Part shown: positions 50,101 to 63,290 of the stretch, in pieces
Position numbering within the stretch: position 1 is the stretch's first letter
Layout: each line of letters opens with the position of its first letter
NCBI RefSeq assembly: GCF_921293095.1
Contig: NC_060252.1
Location: 44,950,881 to 45,014,880 of the forward strand
DNA: 64,000 bases
DNA from: Ischnura elegans
Lineage: Eukaryota > Arthropoda > Insecta > Odonata > Coenagrionidae
Direction of reading: 5' to 3'
Position numbers and translations under genes: made by a program
Notes under the pieces: model-generated
What the model was told of the DNA's origin: nothing
Databases searched by the model: none
The model's input: only the letters and a program-made list of their open reading frames with translations

Positions 50101-53100
50101 TAACTCCAAAACATCCATCATAACTCTCCTCAAAACATCTTTGCTGCTGAATCCGTTTTCCCGTAAAAAACAACAATAAATGTTTTTTCATCTTATATTC
50201 TCCTCACTTTCAGGCATGATTTTCATTGTTTCATTTTAAATTTGTATTTGCAAAAAAAAACGAATATTACATGTTATTGACGTCCTTAAATCTACAATAC
50301 TTATACCAACGCCGATTTCCGCTTCCTCAGGCAGTTGAGAAGGCTCACAATCTAGAGAGTGAGTTCGTAAGAGTTCTGTCCTCCTTTATTTTCTCTCTAT
50401 TGTTCTCTCTGAGTTCCTTTAAAACACCCAAACCGTACCTGCCCATCAAATAATAGTAACATCAAAGAGTACAGCCTTTGGGAAATGCATTTGTTTAAGT
50501 ACCGCCCAGCCGTAAAAAGTTAAATTAATTTTTTTAAGTAATTATGTTAATTTAATAACATATCTTCCTAATTATCACAAATAAAAAATAGCAATCAATT
50601 TCAATGAATAAGCCTGACCCAAAGCCGTCAGGCGTCAGCAGCGTATACAGGAGCGTTTACAGTGTATACATAGCAGGTTAGCATTTTAAGTTAAAAGTAC
50701 ACATAAATAGAGGCACTTAAAGCTACCGCACCTAAGTTTAAAAAGGAGAAAATATGCGAAATAATAACTATCGCTTCTCGCAGTCAAACGTATTCTGGTA
50801 ATTTCATATGCAACACACTGCGCACGCGAGGCAACTCATCCAAGGAGAAATACAGAAAATAATATGGACTTGGAAAATCGAACGATGTCTATGATTCACC
50901 TGTCTCAACAATATTTTGCAATTTGCCACTCTTATAAAAATATTTAATGAAGGCAATTTTTGATACACTATCTTTTTCAAGTCTCAGAAAGTGATTCAGT
51001 GTATCCATACCGGCCGTTATTAATTACTTTTTATAGAAGAGGGAAATTAAAATTCATTCCGTAGTACATTATGGAACAATTCCACCATACGGACCTAAGC
51101 ACATTTATAATAGCGATAACATATTGCAGTCGATGAAAAATCACATTTATGACTTGAAATTTCTACTTTCCTAATTTTCCTTAAATTTTAAGGTAGGTAC
51201 TCTTAAGTGTCGTAAAACTGTTTCCAATGCGATTTGAAAATTTTACTTTTGAATTCTGAACACCTGTTTTAGTCGGTTAAATAGAGTCGACGCATGTTTT
51301 TAATACCCCATCATCTGACTTGAATTCACAACGCACACTTCGATTTCTATTAGAGTAGACGGCTGTTGTACTATTTACACGCCTACTAAGGCCTATTGCG
51401 GGGTTAATACTTACATACTAATACTCGACTTCAAGCTACAACAAACAATTTTCCCCTTTTTATTCCTTGTACTCTCGCCAAAGATTGGATATTTTATATG
51501 CAATTGGAAAGAAACTAATTTTCATCCATTCATTCACCGCGAACGTTTTTATCATTTTTAATTGCAATTTATTGTATTTTTTAAAGAAGAAGGGCTAAAA
51601 TGAAGATAAGTCAAGTGAACGTAGCTGAAAATAACTTAGGGGAATGCTTGAAAGGGTCAATTAACAATGATCGCTACACTATTAAAGAGCCTTCGACATG
51701 CATACACATCTCCTTTGGATTGATATAAAAATATGGATGGGTTACTTCTAAAATCATTTTGATTAAAAGCTCGATGCTTTATTCGACAAGGGAATTTATT
51801 GAAACGTAGACCGAACCCTAATCCTTAATCCGGGGAGAAAGGCAAACATCAATACCCCAAGATACGCCACTACAAAACAGTTTTGTTCATGTTGTGTTCA
51901 AGCCTTCTATGAAAGATTTTTTTCAGTATCCTTTCCTCGCTTCCCCATTTATTAGATTTGATGTCCTCTAATAAGGTCCTTCCTCAACTTATTCACCGCC
52001 TGCGCCTTTCTATACCGATGGACACCAATTTGTTTCGCGCTCCCGCTCAGTCAGCCGCACACACAACACTTGTAATACCACGTGTTGGTTTTTAATGTGG
52101 GTGCGCGAACATAAAAATCCCTTGTGAGGAGCGCAGCCCATTCACGCGAAGGAGAAAAAGTTCACGCACCCTAATGGGCTGGGGTGAGCAAAAGGGTCGG
52201 ACCTCCAGAGGGCGTCATGCGTGGCGGATGGGAAAGAGAGACCACTGTGCGCTCCCTCGTGATGTTCCCCTACAGATCCACCCCTTCACCCTCTTCATTT
52301 TTAGGATGCCGAATCGCTGCATCACCTTCGGGATCTTTCCCCGTTAGAGAAGTAGTCCATCTCGAGAGGGGACGAAACGTTTTCTAACTTCCTCTCCTTC
52401 CCCCGCTTTTTCGTCATAACCCATCAAGCACCGGGAGGCCCGAAAAAGGGTGCTGGACGCGAACCCCCTTCGCTACAACACTCCATTCCCTTTCCCCTTC
52501 CGTCTCGAGCGGGCGAACAGTTTATGGTCCTCGAGAACTCATCGCCACGCTCTTTAATGGATGACTAAAGAATGACTGATCGGGAGGTCATGGAGGACAA
52601 TAATGTGCAAGAGTGGATGCAGGGAGGCATTTTGGGCGGTCGCGGAAGGAATAGTCGCCCTCAATCGTTCGTTTCTTTCTCTCGCTCCTCTTACGTCACC
52701 CCTTTCCCTCCCCCATCCTATCACATCCCTCTCCTCAGCCCCCTTCGCCGCTAATCCAAACCTTTCGGATGCATCTGCGAGACGAATCAACCTTTCCCTT
52801 GACGATCCATTCCTCTTTTTCCACGGACATCATGCTCGCAGCCTCGTCTATTGTGATTTTCAGTTAGCGATTGATCACTAGGGGTCATATCGATTGCTTA
52901 CGAAATTTCAAACTAGTAAACTGCGAATGCGCTCATCAATATCACCAATTCCTATATTTACGATAAAAAAATTAATTTCGATACTAATGAATTAACGTGC
53001 TATATCAATGCATACTGCTAAATGATTTGAAAATATCCACTCCTCAAAAAATGTATCAAAAATTGATATAAAAATAAAATAAAAGTTGAGACAAAGTGGA

Positions 53101-54092
53101 AACTTTACTACTTAATGTACTGTAATTTTTTCAATAAGTACTTAAAAAATAATGAAAATAAGAAAAATAATGATTAAATAAGTTTTAAAAGTGATAAAGT
53201 GCAACTCATTCAAAAGTACACAACGGAAAAGTTTCACCGTATCGACCCTGGTGCCTCAAGTTATATGTTAGGCCGATAAAAAATGAGAAACAATGAATTT
53301 GACACGGAGATATTAGTTTAGACAAATTCAGCATTACGCATTACAAATGCGCATTGCGATGCCAAATACGCATTACAACACGGGAGTTTCATTTTTTGGG
53401 AATTCAAATAAAAACTGAAAAAATGTAGGCTTCTTACTTCTATGTACGCTTACTTTTTTACAGATTTACGCAAAAGTCGATTTAAGTTACAATATTGGGC
53501 AGCTTTTATTCAAATTGACGCATCAGTTTTTCAAAACGGGTACTTGGATTTGGAATCGAAGGTAATTTGCATCCATGAAGTACTCATTAAGGCATTCACA
53601 AATTTGCATGTACTGCTACTGAACTATTGCCATATTGCCAAATCATGCAAAAATATGTTACACTTTGAGTTTTGAAGTATTGTCAGACTTTAAGAGCAGA
53701 AAATGCGAAAATTAATGTCTATTTATTCGCAGAAAAAAATTAACATGCCAACAAGGGTATGTATTCTGTCTCCAGTGATGATTCAGAGGTACGTTTAGGA
53801 TATGATCCAATGAATAAAAAACAGGAAAATAAATAAATAAAGACAATCGAGGCATAATCAAAACCAAGCACTACTACGATGATGTATCTGTTTTAGTAGA
53901 AAACCAGCGAAACCTACACAATTCACTGGACGCCCGTGAAATAGTGTTTTAGGAATACAAGATTAAAGTTAGTAGGCAATACACAGTAGGCGGTAATTAC
54001 ACACACAAGAGAAAAACAGTAGCAGAACCTGAACGGGACAATAGCGAACCTGAAGATGTAAGTGATTCGATAGGCTTTTTCAAATAAAGTCC
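47111..54092. other. unassigned, almost 7 kb
   Basis: A short family-B scrap lies at about 47865-47920 (CTCCGTGTCGCTCTTAAAGATATC). GC-rich stretches at 48600-48960 and 52000-52860 have open frames on both strands but no domain. Nothing else is supported. Confidence 0.4.
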
Positions 54093-54095
54093 TTA

Positions 54096-54329
54096 AGGCC
54101 GTTTTACACTGGGCAAGGAATTGGGCAGGTTAGAACTACATTAATTTCTAAAATGGCGTGAAATTGCGCGAATGCATGAACGAAATTACAACAGGGGCTA
54201 TTTTACCATCTCAAATCTACTCTTTCTCGCATGTGTTCTCGCAATTCACCGCTTTCCACGACGAAATTTTGACTACGCCTTCGTACACGCGTCAGATTGC
54301 GCAAGTACGTGCCCCGTGTAAAACGGCCT
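54096..54329. mobile_element. Harbinger-type MITE (234 bp)
   Basis: Starts AGGCCGTTTTACACTGGGCA and ends with the mirror GTGCCCCGTGTAAAACGGCCT. It is flanked by TTA at 54093-54095 and 54330-54332. A 3-bp TWA duplication suits PIF/Harbinger. The interior is non-coding. Confidence 0.7.
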
Positions 54330-54332
54330 TTA

Positions 54333-54982
54333 GAAGTAAATGGGTAGTTCAGAACAATTTAGCAGTATCAGTAGTCAGCATACCAAATAATAAACAGAAA
54401 ACATAGTAACATTACTTTACGCATGCCGGAGTCGAGAAATTGACCACATTTCCCCGATTAGCAGAGCGTAACATGGCTATGCTCACTGCATGTTTTTTGC
54501 TTTTCCACAATTATGGAGTTAAACAATACAGTTTCTCCTGTTTCACGTAGTAGGTACTGTGCACTTGGAAATCACTGATAGAATTACCGAAACAATTAAG
54601 AATCAGAAATTTAAGAAACATTTTCATTAAAATCCAATTTAAATACTGAATCTACTTTCCATTAATAATGACGAAGAATGAAAAAATATAACATTTAATG
54701 CGTGCTCGATACACTGAGCCGAAAGAAAATCAATGAAAACTGGAATTAGCGGACGAGAATGAGATGAGACTCAAGTATTTACCTACAGGCTTGGGAGTGC
54801 ATAGAGGCATAGACTGAAGTGCATCGAGTACGATGTGCATTTTCCACGCCAGGGGGCACTGGATATTGCGGTAGGAGCAGCACTTTGTGTTGAAGAGGAG
54901 GGTTGGAAATGAGATCGCCTCGGGACTGCTGCTAGATCTGAGATAGCAAGCATTCATTCGTAAAATATCATTATAATTATAG
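54333..54982. other. unassigned
   Basis: No supported feature. Confidence 0.4.
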
Positions 54983-55085
54983 CCGTGCCGTGAGGCGTGG
55001 TGACTGATTCAGCGCGAGGCTTCTAATCGAAGGATCCCGGGTTCAACCCCAGGGTAAAGCCGTGAAGAGCTTCAAAGTAAAATTC
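54983..55085 (+). mobile_element. tRNA-headed SINE fragment
   Basis: GCGTGGTGACTGATTCAGC as the A-box region and CGGGTTCAACCCC (about 55039) as the B-box, spaced as in tRNA-derived heads. Confidence 0.5.
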
Positions 55086-55471
55086 ATCGAAATGCGAGGA
55101 GATAATGGGAGAGCAACAAAACACCTCACACGGAATGCATGAAACTTAGTGTCAACAGTGAGCTCTATCCACTCCTAACGTTTTATTATGTAAGAACTTT
55201 TCCATCGTTTTCAATAAATAGAGTGACACAGAAACATTTGTCATTTTCCACACTTTAACCAAACTTTTACTAACCCAGGTTTCAGCATATAACCATCACT
55301 ATCAAGGTTTGTGCAGTCCTATATCATCAAGTTTCAAAATAGAATTCAATCGCAACCCCGGTAAAACTAGTAGATAATAAATATAGACTCTGGAAGAAAG
55401 TCAAATTATATTTTTAAAGAAAAACCTAAATATATTTATATCACAGGTCATAAAGCGAAGTAGAATAAAGC
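55086..55471. other. unassigned
   Basis: No supported feature. Confidence 0.4.
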
Positions 55472-56138
55472 AATAGGGTAGTTTCCTTCATCAAATAAAA
55501 CGAAAGTCATTGATTGCGATTCGTTACCCACCATTACTGTATTCATAATATACAAATAATTTCGTTTTAGAAATACCGTTTTAGACGAATGGCAATGGTC
55601 CATTTTTATCCTCATTTGAAAACGGCCAGATTGGCGCCCACGCGATGCCACTCCACGTGACGTCACAGGGACCCAGTTTCTATACGAGAAGATAGGAGTT
55701 ATACATCGTCTGAGATTACCAATGCATGCATGAGGCGCAGAGCTCAGGGAAACATGTCTTAATAATCACTTATTAAAACTGGCTAAGGTCGGAAAGTTTT
55801 CTTCATTTGATAAGGTATTAATAATCCTTATTTAAGCCAAGTGCTACCAGCCAGCAGGGTACTCAGCTACCCGCTAGCAGCCTGCGTCGTATCAGCGCTC
55901 AACTCGCCTCAAGGTCACCTCACAGGGCGGCAGCGGGAACCAGAAATACGCCACACGGAGATATTTCCCAGCATTCATACTTACGCGTCGCGTTTTCGCG
56001 CGCTTGAAAATTTTCACTTTTCATTTAATCGCGAAAAATAGATATCGTCATGTAAAAATCTAAAAGCGTGAAATACGTACTCCAGGAGTAATAATCTTTC
56101 GATTTAGGCAATAAAAAATAATAGGAAACCACCCTATT
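55472..56138. mobile_element. 667-bp MITE, copy 2
   Basis: Same ends and interior as 1931-2598 (AATAGGGTAGTTTCCT … AGGAAACCACCCTATT), with scattered substitutions. Same orientation. Confidence 0.75.
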
Positions 56139-56149
56139 CGGAAGCTAGA

Positions 56150-56345
56150 ATCGTCATGCGTTACAGACGAATGATGAAGATCGAATGGATAGATCATGAG
56201 AGTAATGCGGAAGTTCTAAGAACAGCAGTAGAGAAGTTAAAAAAAAACTTATAACAAAAGACGGGATAATTAAATCACATCATGAGACACGATGATATGA
56301 TGAAAAGTTCGCTGACTAAGAGGTGTAGGCGAAGAAGAGGACAGG
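56150..56345 (+). pseudogene. degraded RT C-terminal fragment of a third LINE
   Basis: The frame reads RRMMKIEWIDHESNAEVLRT, then with breaks HIMRHDDMM and RRRRGQE. This follows the pattern of the RT tail of arthropod LINEs. It lies between the MITE and a family-B LINE end. Confidence 0.5.
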
Positions 56346-56364
56346 AAGGTTTCGGATTAGATTC

Positions 56365-56865
56365 ATGGAGGAGAGTATGAAGGAAAAACTTGAATATGCA
56401 GCGAGCGTATGGGATTCGGAGCAGAAAGACTTAATCCGCGAACTGAATAAAATACAAAGGAAGGCTGCGCGTCTCGTCAAAAACTGCTACGGGCGTACAA
56501 ACAGTGTTACCCAGATGTTAAGCGAATTAGGCTGGGAGCCGTTGGAGACTCGGAGGCTGCGCGCTAGGCTTAGATTGCTTGAACAATTGAGTATGGATAT
56601 CTTTAAGAGAGACACAGAGAACATATTATTAGAGCCACACTATATCTCCAGGTCCGATAGAAGCGATAAATTAAGAGAGATGTTTTGCCGAACGGATAGA
56701 TATGGGAATTCGTTTTTCCACCGAACCATAAAGGACTTTAATAAACGCTAGTCCCAACCTCGTTAGAGCACTTCTTTTTTTTATAGTTGTAAACGGCTGG
56801 TGTCCTAACACCCCCTGCCACACGCCTTTTAGGCGGCTCGCGGGGTATTATGTAGATGTAGATGA
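56365..56865 (+). mobile_element. non-LTR retrotransposon 3' end (family B), best copy
   Basis: The 128-codon open frame (56365-56751) carries YAASVWDSEQKDL, NKIQRKAARLVKNCYGRT and LGWEPLETRRLRARL, the Jockey-like RT C-terminus. The 3' tail follows, with AACGGCTGGTGTCCTAACACC and ATGTAGATGTAGATG. 5'-truncated. Confidence 0.8.
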
Positions 56866-59800
56866 AAATGTAAAGCAAAATATTTGGAAAGGAATTAAAA
56901 TAAGCATCTGATAGGAGAATTGAGCGGAGAGCTGCGTCACACAAAATCTTCAGATACGCGAATATTACAAAAGAGGATCCTCAAGTCGGCCTCTAAATGT
57001 GTTATCACCTACCGCGCATTTAAATGGGTTTGTAAAAGTCGCCACTTGAGTTACTGAGGGACAAGGTGATCAGAGTTTCACAGGAAAATAAGGTATAATT
57101 TGGGGTTTTAATAGAAATTTATATACGTGATGATGCATTACATAAAATTCATAACTTTTCAATGTTATTCCTCGCAATTACAAACATTATACCTCAAAAT
57201 ATTGGAATACAGTGGACCGTATGGCACTCGTCACCGCGCCGCGGACATTGTTGAAAACCAATTAAAATGCGACCGAAGTCACGACAGATATCAGACTTCT
57301 ATGGGATGGAATTTGGCCTCCGCTACGCAGTCCCCTTGTTCGGATTGATGAATACTGATGATGATCGGTTATTCTTCGACATTAAGACAAACTTTTTCCT
57401 CCATAGCATTGCCATCTACTTCTCCATCATGAGTGACGACACAGACACCTTCATTGAAGTGAGCCGACATGAATCATCTCAACAAATTAACGTAATATCA
57501 AGAACCCAACTCCAACACCAAAAAGCATGACATGATATTAAAGTCTAATTATGATATCATCCTTATCGATCGTCCTCGTGAGTTATAGTTCTCATTCATA
57601 ATGCATAGTCTATAGCATAGTGACGTGTTAGACGAAGGCGATTCACTTAAATGCTTTCGGCAGAGTTTCTTCTAGCCCCAAGTCAACTACTCTCTATCTA
57701 CTACCTGGTGACCTGTTACGGTAAATTTGAGCAGAACACGGAAGGATAAACCAATGACCAAATTTGAGGCATATCAGGGAAAGGAACTGACCAATAGATT
57801 TTCAAATAAAAATAATTTTTTAACAGCAATGTGGAATCCACTCACAATTTAGCGTAAAAATGAACTAAAATGTTTTCGCAATGATAGGTTTAGACGTCAA
57901 TAAGTTACCAAGCAAATGTATTAATTCGTGTCCTTTTCCCCGCATTTATTTCTCTGTATTCACTGATTGCATTAAATAAATTCATATGTTCCTTGAAAAT
58001 CTACGAATTGATAATATTATCACAGCAATTATTATATCACGAAATTTGCCAAAATACCTTAACTAAGACCTTACAGCACCAATGAACTAGATCACTAAAT
58101 GATTTCGACCGTCAAGCAAATTATAGCAATAAATAATGCAAAGACCACATTAGGAAACATTTTTCTTGAAGCACCTAGAGATAGTAAGTAAAGGAATACG
58201 TTTTATTAAATTGGCCCCAGGATGTGTGTGGTTGGTTGTTTCACAGACGATGTGGAGGAGAAATTACTCAATCATCCATTATGCTCCCACAGGATACCAC
58301 GCTCAGTATTTACCCGATGGAATTAAGCCAGATTAAGTTAAAAACTGTAAACTATATGGACGAGTAACACCGAATATTTCAAAACTTCCCGTGTTTGAAA
58401 TAATATGATGTCATATTTTACGAGCGAAAAAATAATCAAGTAAATAAAAAATTAATATCAATTGAATCATCACAGCAGAAATCTCCACCAACGCTAATTG
58501 TTAAAGCTACGCATAGCAATACTCCATTTTAAAATGATTTAGTGACTTTATGTTCCATTTAATGGCTGATTTATTCTTGAATGCGTTGGTAATACTGGTA
58601 ACCGAGATCTGTTGTACACAGAGATAATATTGATTCGTAATTACTAACACGAGAAGCATCGAATTCTCTTAAAAGCTCACCTAAGCATAGTAGATTCATT
58701 ACTTGAGAAGTACAGGACGCCTAAATGAAGATGTGACCTTAAAAAATTGAGCTTGGTGAAAGCACTTTTTGGAAACAACGAGCTTTGCCAGGCAGTAAAA
58801 ATTCGCTTCATTTTTTTAAACCAAGAAATCCACTTCAGTCCAAAGAATCATGAAGCATAATATTCAAAGCACTTTATGGGCTTATGTGAAACCTAGAGTA
58901 GACATAGCATGTAAAAGCTAGAATCAAGTGGCAAACCAACTACCTATTGGGGAATGTAGCGCATAAAAGGAAAACAAAAATTTTCTTAAAACATGATATG
59001 ACCTTACCTTATGAAGTCCATGGCTGCAGACAGCAAAATCACACCTTTCAGTAGATAATTGATCATTTTTTAATGATCAGTAGTTTCATTGATTATGTTT
59101 AAAATTTAAACCTTAAATCATGCGATTGCTAGGGAGTTTATTTAAATTTCTCTGTGTATATGGCATTAATTTAAGATGCAATGTGTACGATATAACGTAG
59201 GTAATGCAGTAATTATTTCTTAATTCTGAAAAAGGATAAAAAAATACACAAGTTAAGTGCAATGCCTTTTTATTCATTTAAATGTTTGATAATTTCGCAG
59301 CAAACATGAACAACATCACTATAGTACACCATCTGCGAATTAAATACGTAAAAAAAAACAAATAGCAAAAATTTTTGGGATGGTTCCTTCGTTTTTTTAT
59401 CATGAGCCATCTTCCAGCTCCCAATTACACCTTTATTTCTTACAGCCTTCGTTAATGCTACATGGTTTCACCTAATTAATGGGGTTTTTGTTTTTTTGGA
59501 CACGAGAGAGCGTAATTGGGGGGCTGGGAAAGGAACCAGAGGTGAGTGGAATGGGTGAGACGGCCAACCGTCGACACTTCCCAAACCCACGCCCGGACCT
59601 TGTAGGGAGAAGAAGGGGGGGAAACAATTGATAGGCATCGAGACATTTAACAAACGAAACAGAAAAAGCGCAGAATTAATCACAACCACATACCCACACG
59701 TCTTTCTCTCGCCGATCACACAATTAATTTATTAAATGCACAAATAATAATAATTATTATTATAACATCAACAACAACCCTTCTTTTGTTCAGTGTTAGT

Positions 59801-62800
59801 TTCTCTTTCTTCCTCCTTCGGTTCCTCTTTCGTAAAGTGATGATCTAGTTCCGTCGTCATCAGCGAAGCACGTCAACCCTAAATGGTAAGGAGAGTGGCG
59901 TAAGGGGGACTAAAACACTTTATATAGCATGCCCTCACGCACAGTAGCGGATAATCCGCGTGGAGCAGGTTGTACACCACAATTCCGGCGTAAAAAAAAT
60001 CCACTTTCTCACTGCTTGAGACGGATTCAGCGAGGGAACTGGATTTGAGGCGAGAGGAACCTCTATTCGATGTTTAAAGAATCCCTCCTCGAAGCGAGGA
60101 ACACGCACTACACAACACAATCACACATCGCACCCTCAGTTTAAAATCACAACCGCGCCCGGGTTACCTTCGACATCAACGTCTTTTCCTTTTGTTTAAT
60201 ATATATATTTTTTTATATATTCTGAGTTAGCACCCGCTCGTCCCAAAACTTTGTTTCTATCACTCTATTCATATAATATCTTCATCGGGACGAGTCAACA
60301 CATTACACATGGGAAGAGTTATTCCATCCACTTATTCTATCAACCTTTTTTTTTTAAATACCATAAACGCTCACGCACACAACCAACGACTTATTCCACG
60401 CTAGCAATACACTCATTCAGGCACGTACGATCTACAAACGCCAAGCAATCACGCGCATACGTGTGAGGCACATACTCTCACTTCACTCTACGGAAAAAAA
60501 TTTCATTCCCTTCTCCAGAAAAATTCACTCAAAGAGAGACTTAAGAAGTTCAAGAGAGAGGCAGAGAACGTGCCCAATTAAGATGGATGCAGCAGAGAGG
60601 AGGTAAAACAGCACGCAGCAGGTACCGTAAATGCCAGGACAAAAGCTCATCAGAGCCCCAAACCTTTCCCAATTGAAATATTTTGTTCAACAGCGGCGAA
60701 CACCGCATTTACAGTCAATCGAAAAAGCATCTTAGACCCTCTCTCACCAGAAATGTACAATTTTAAAGCATTGAATTTCGAGAGACAGCATCATATCCAA
60801 CCGAAATTAAAAGTTTATCATTAAAACAAGAAAAAGGGTAAAGGTAATCAAGAATGATAATTTTAAAGCTGAAATCGAAAACCGAAGAATTGATGAGACA
60901 TCATTGCTTCGCAACCATAATTAAAAAGCAGTGATTTCTCAAGAAAGAAAACCAATAAATTTCTGAGAAATACATTACAATTTTTGTAGACATGATTGAC
61001 AACAATGGCAACAAGGGCTGAAGAAAAAATGAAGGTCTAATGATAAATACTACACGATTCGGGAGTGAATAAAGTCTGCGGAAAACAATAGATAGAGGTA
61101 GCAACTGAGTATCTATGAAACTTCAACGACTCCAGTTTCACGAGTTATGCTAAATTCATCAAGCCAAGGAAAGGACATCATTAAAAAGCTACAAAACTGT
61201 ACTTTATTAAAGCTTATTCATCCTTTTTGAGCTTATCAATGAGAGCCAGCATTTGTGAATAACACTTCCTACTTGTCATCGCTGTTGCTCACAAGAAGCA
61301 ATCACAAAATGTATAAAAACTTAGTTTCAAAAGGGCCCTTACGCTACTCGGAGGCAAGAGTTCTAAAAGCATAACAATACTTCAATATCATCTTAAGAAT
61401 TCTCCGCCATAAAAACCACAACGAAGGTGAACACATCTTGAACTTTTTGCAATGAAAATTGAGTGACAGGTGATGAGCATAATAAATGTTTTCAAAGATT
61501 TTAAATGCAAGCAACAAATCGGTCCAAAACACATGCCCTACCCTTAATACCAACTTCTCTATCACAATGGCACCATATTCGGCCCGACGCGTGTTCAAGA
61601 ACTCCAAGCGTTCGAGATGTGCGAATTGCCTTCAACCGGAACCTGCGTTTGAAACAAACCAATTTCATTCTTTGATCTAGTAACAGTCTTAATTTCTTCT
61701 GTCTCAAATTTACATATAACTTCACTATTCTGGAAGCCAGTGGCGAAGAATTCGCAAATATCTATATCCAGCTCTCAACACGTTCCCAAGGATCCTCAAG
61801 TGATAATTTCTTACAGTGCAATATATACACGAGTCAATTTACGTATCAACGTAAAGAGGACCTAAAACGACATAACAACGATATGATGATCACACAACAA
61901 GATCGAGCCAATTCATTTTCCTTCTGCTCGTCCCCAGTTGCACATAGAGTTTGTTTCAAATCTTATTCAAATTTAACATGAATTTCAATCCAAATGGAGA
62001 AATATTCGCACATCTCAGATCTTATCTAAATTTAACCTACTCTTCGACTTCCCAATCATACACATACGTCTCGAACATAGGGAAGAACTGAAATAGAAAA
62101 TTTCAATTTCAGAAGCATATTAGACAGAATTTTACGATGAATTTTAGAGCAACATATTTCCTGATTTGAAATAAATCGAATAAATAGTTTCATCAACGAC
62201 GCGTAAGTGACTGATCGGTGGCCAAACTCTAATTAATAAATGATAGGGCTAGCAATAGATTTGGGGAAGCATCGCAACTTAAGCAGAAAAAATTACACCA
62301 CGTGAAGGCATATCATTGTTTGCTAATATCACAAGCATTTCAGTTTCAGGCTGCTCACAGGCTACGCTGAGGCAGGAATCACAGCAAGCACATATGAAGA
62401 AAGTTGAAGGGAAGAATTAGGGCCATTTGGATCAAAATTGACGAAATGAGGGCCATAATCAATAGAATATCAAGGGTATTCCAGAAAGAAAACTGTACTA
62501 GCATTAAAACTGCATAGAAAAATATGCGATTGAACAAATAACTATGTTAGTGAAGAATGAGGTGTACAGCAAGTATTAACTTAAAGTAAGTTTATTTTCT
62601 TTTCTTACCAATATAAAATAGGGGAAGATGTGTTTCGGTTTCCGAATTAAAGATTCCGCGGACGAGGGAAAACTACTTGATCCCCTAAGACATTGTGTTG
62701 ACTTCATAAAATATATTGCATTGATGCTAATAGGTGTAAAAATTCAAAAGTTTGTATTCTACGATTATAAGCACTTCCGGGGGTTCTTCACATGGATGTT

Positions 62801-62964
62801 ATCTCTATCATTTACAGCTGAATGAAAATTGAATAGAATATTAGAGCGAAGTAGAATAATTTTCAGATCTGCATTTTTATTTCTGTGAATGGAATGAATC
62901 AAAATATGGAGAGCATTTTTCCAAGTCATGCCAGTATGACCAGCATCTTCCACGCTGCGATGGG
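56866..62964. other. unassigned, 6 kb
   Basis: AT-rich with small microsatellites (about 59740-59770, 60198-60220). The longest frames (60-90 codons) show no motif. Nothing is supported. Confidence 0.4.
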
Positions 62965-63290
62965 GATCAGGTTGGTGTGGTGGCTTCTCAACACTCAAGC
63001 CACCACAGTTGGCGGGCTCGGGTTCAAATCCCGGCGGCGGCGGCAGAGAATTTTCAGAGACTTCCAGATCCCTACTTGAATGTTGTGTGGAGGACATTTC
63101 AAGCGCGACACTCCGTCCGTCGGATAGGACGTTACACCGTGGTCCCCTTGGCGCCTTTCATTAAGAGCAGTCTAATGCCGACGCCGGGTTTCTCTCCACC
63201 CTGTATTACCTACCCTGCCCTCATGGCGCAAATGTCAATCGCCTCCTCCAAATACCAACCCATCCATCCACACTACGATCGATTGACTTT
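62965..63290 (+). mobile_element. tRNA-headed SINE, long copy
   Basis: Head with GGTGTGGTGGCTTCTC (A-box region) and CGGGTTCAAATCCCGG (B-box, about 63020). The body follows with a CTCCGTCC…GTGGTCCCCTTGGCGCC…TAATGCCGACGCCGGG stretch. An overlapping open frame is not a gene. Confidence 0.6.

Noticed and set aside
57127..57530. Two overlapping plus-strand frames (73 and 87 codons)
   Set aside because: No domain and no splice or promoter context.
63015..63045. Functional tRNA genes suggested by B-box sequences (also 24512, 34655, 55039)
   Set aside because: No cloverleaf with paired acceptor stem is seen and non-tRNA bodies follow, so they are SINE heads.
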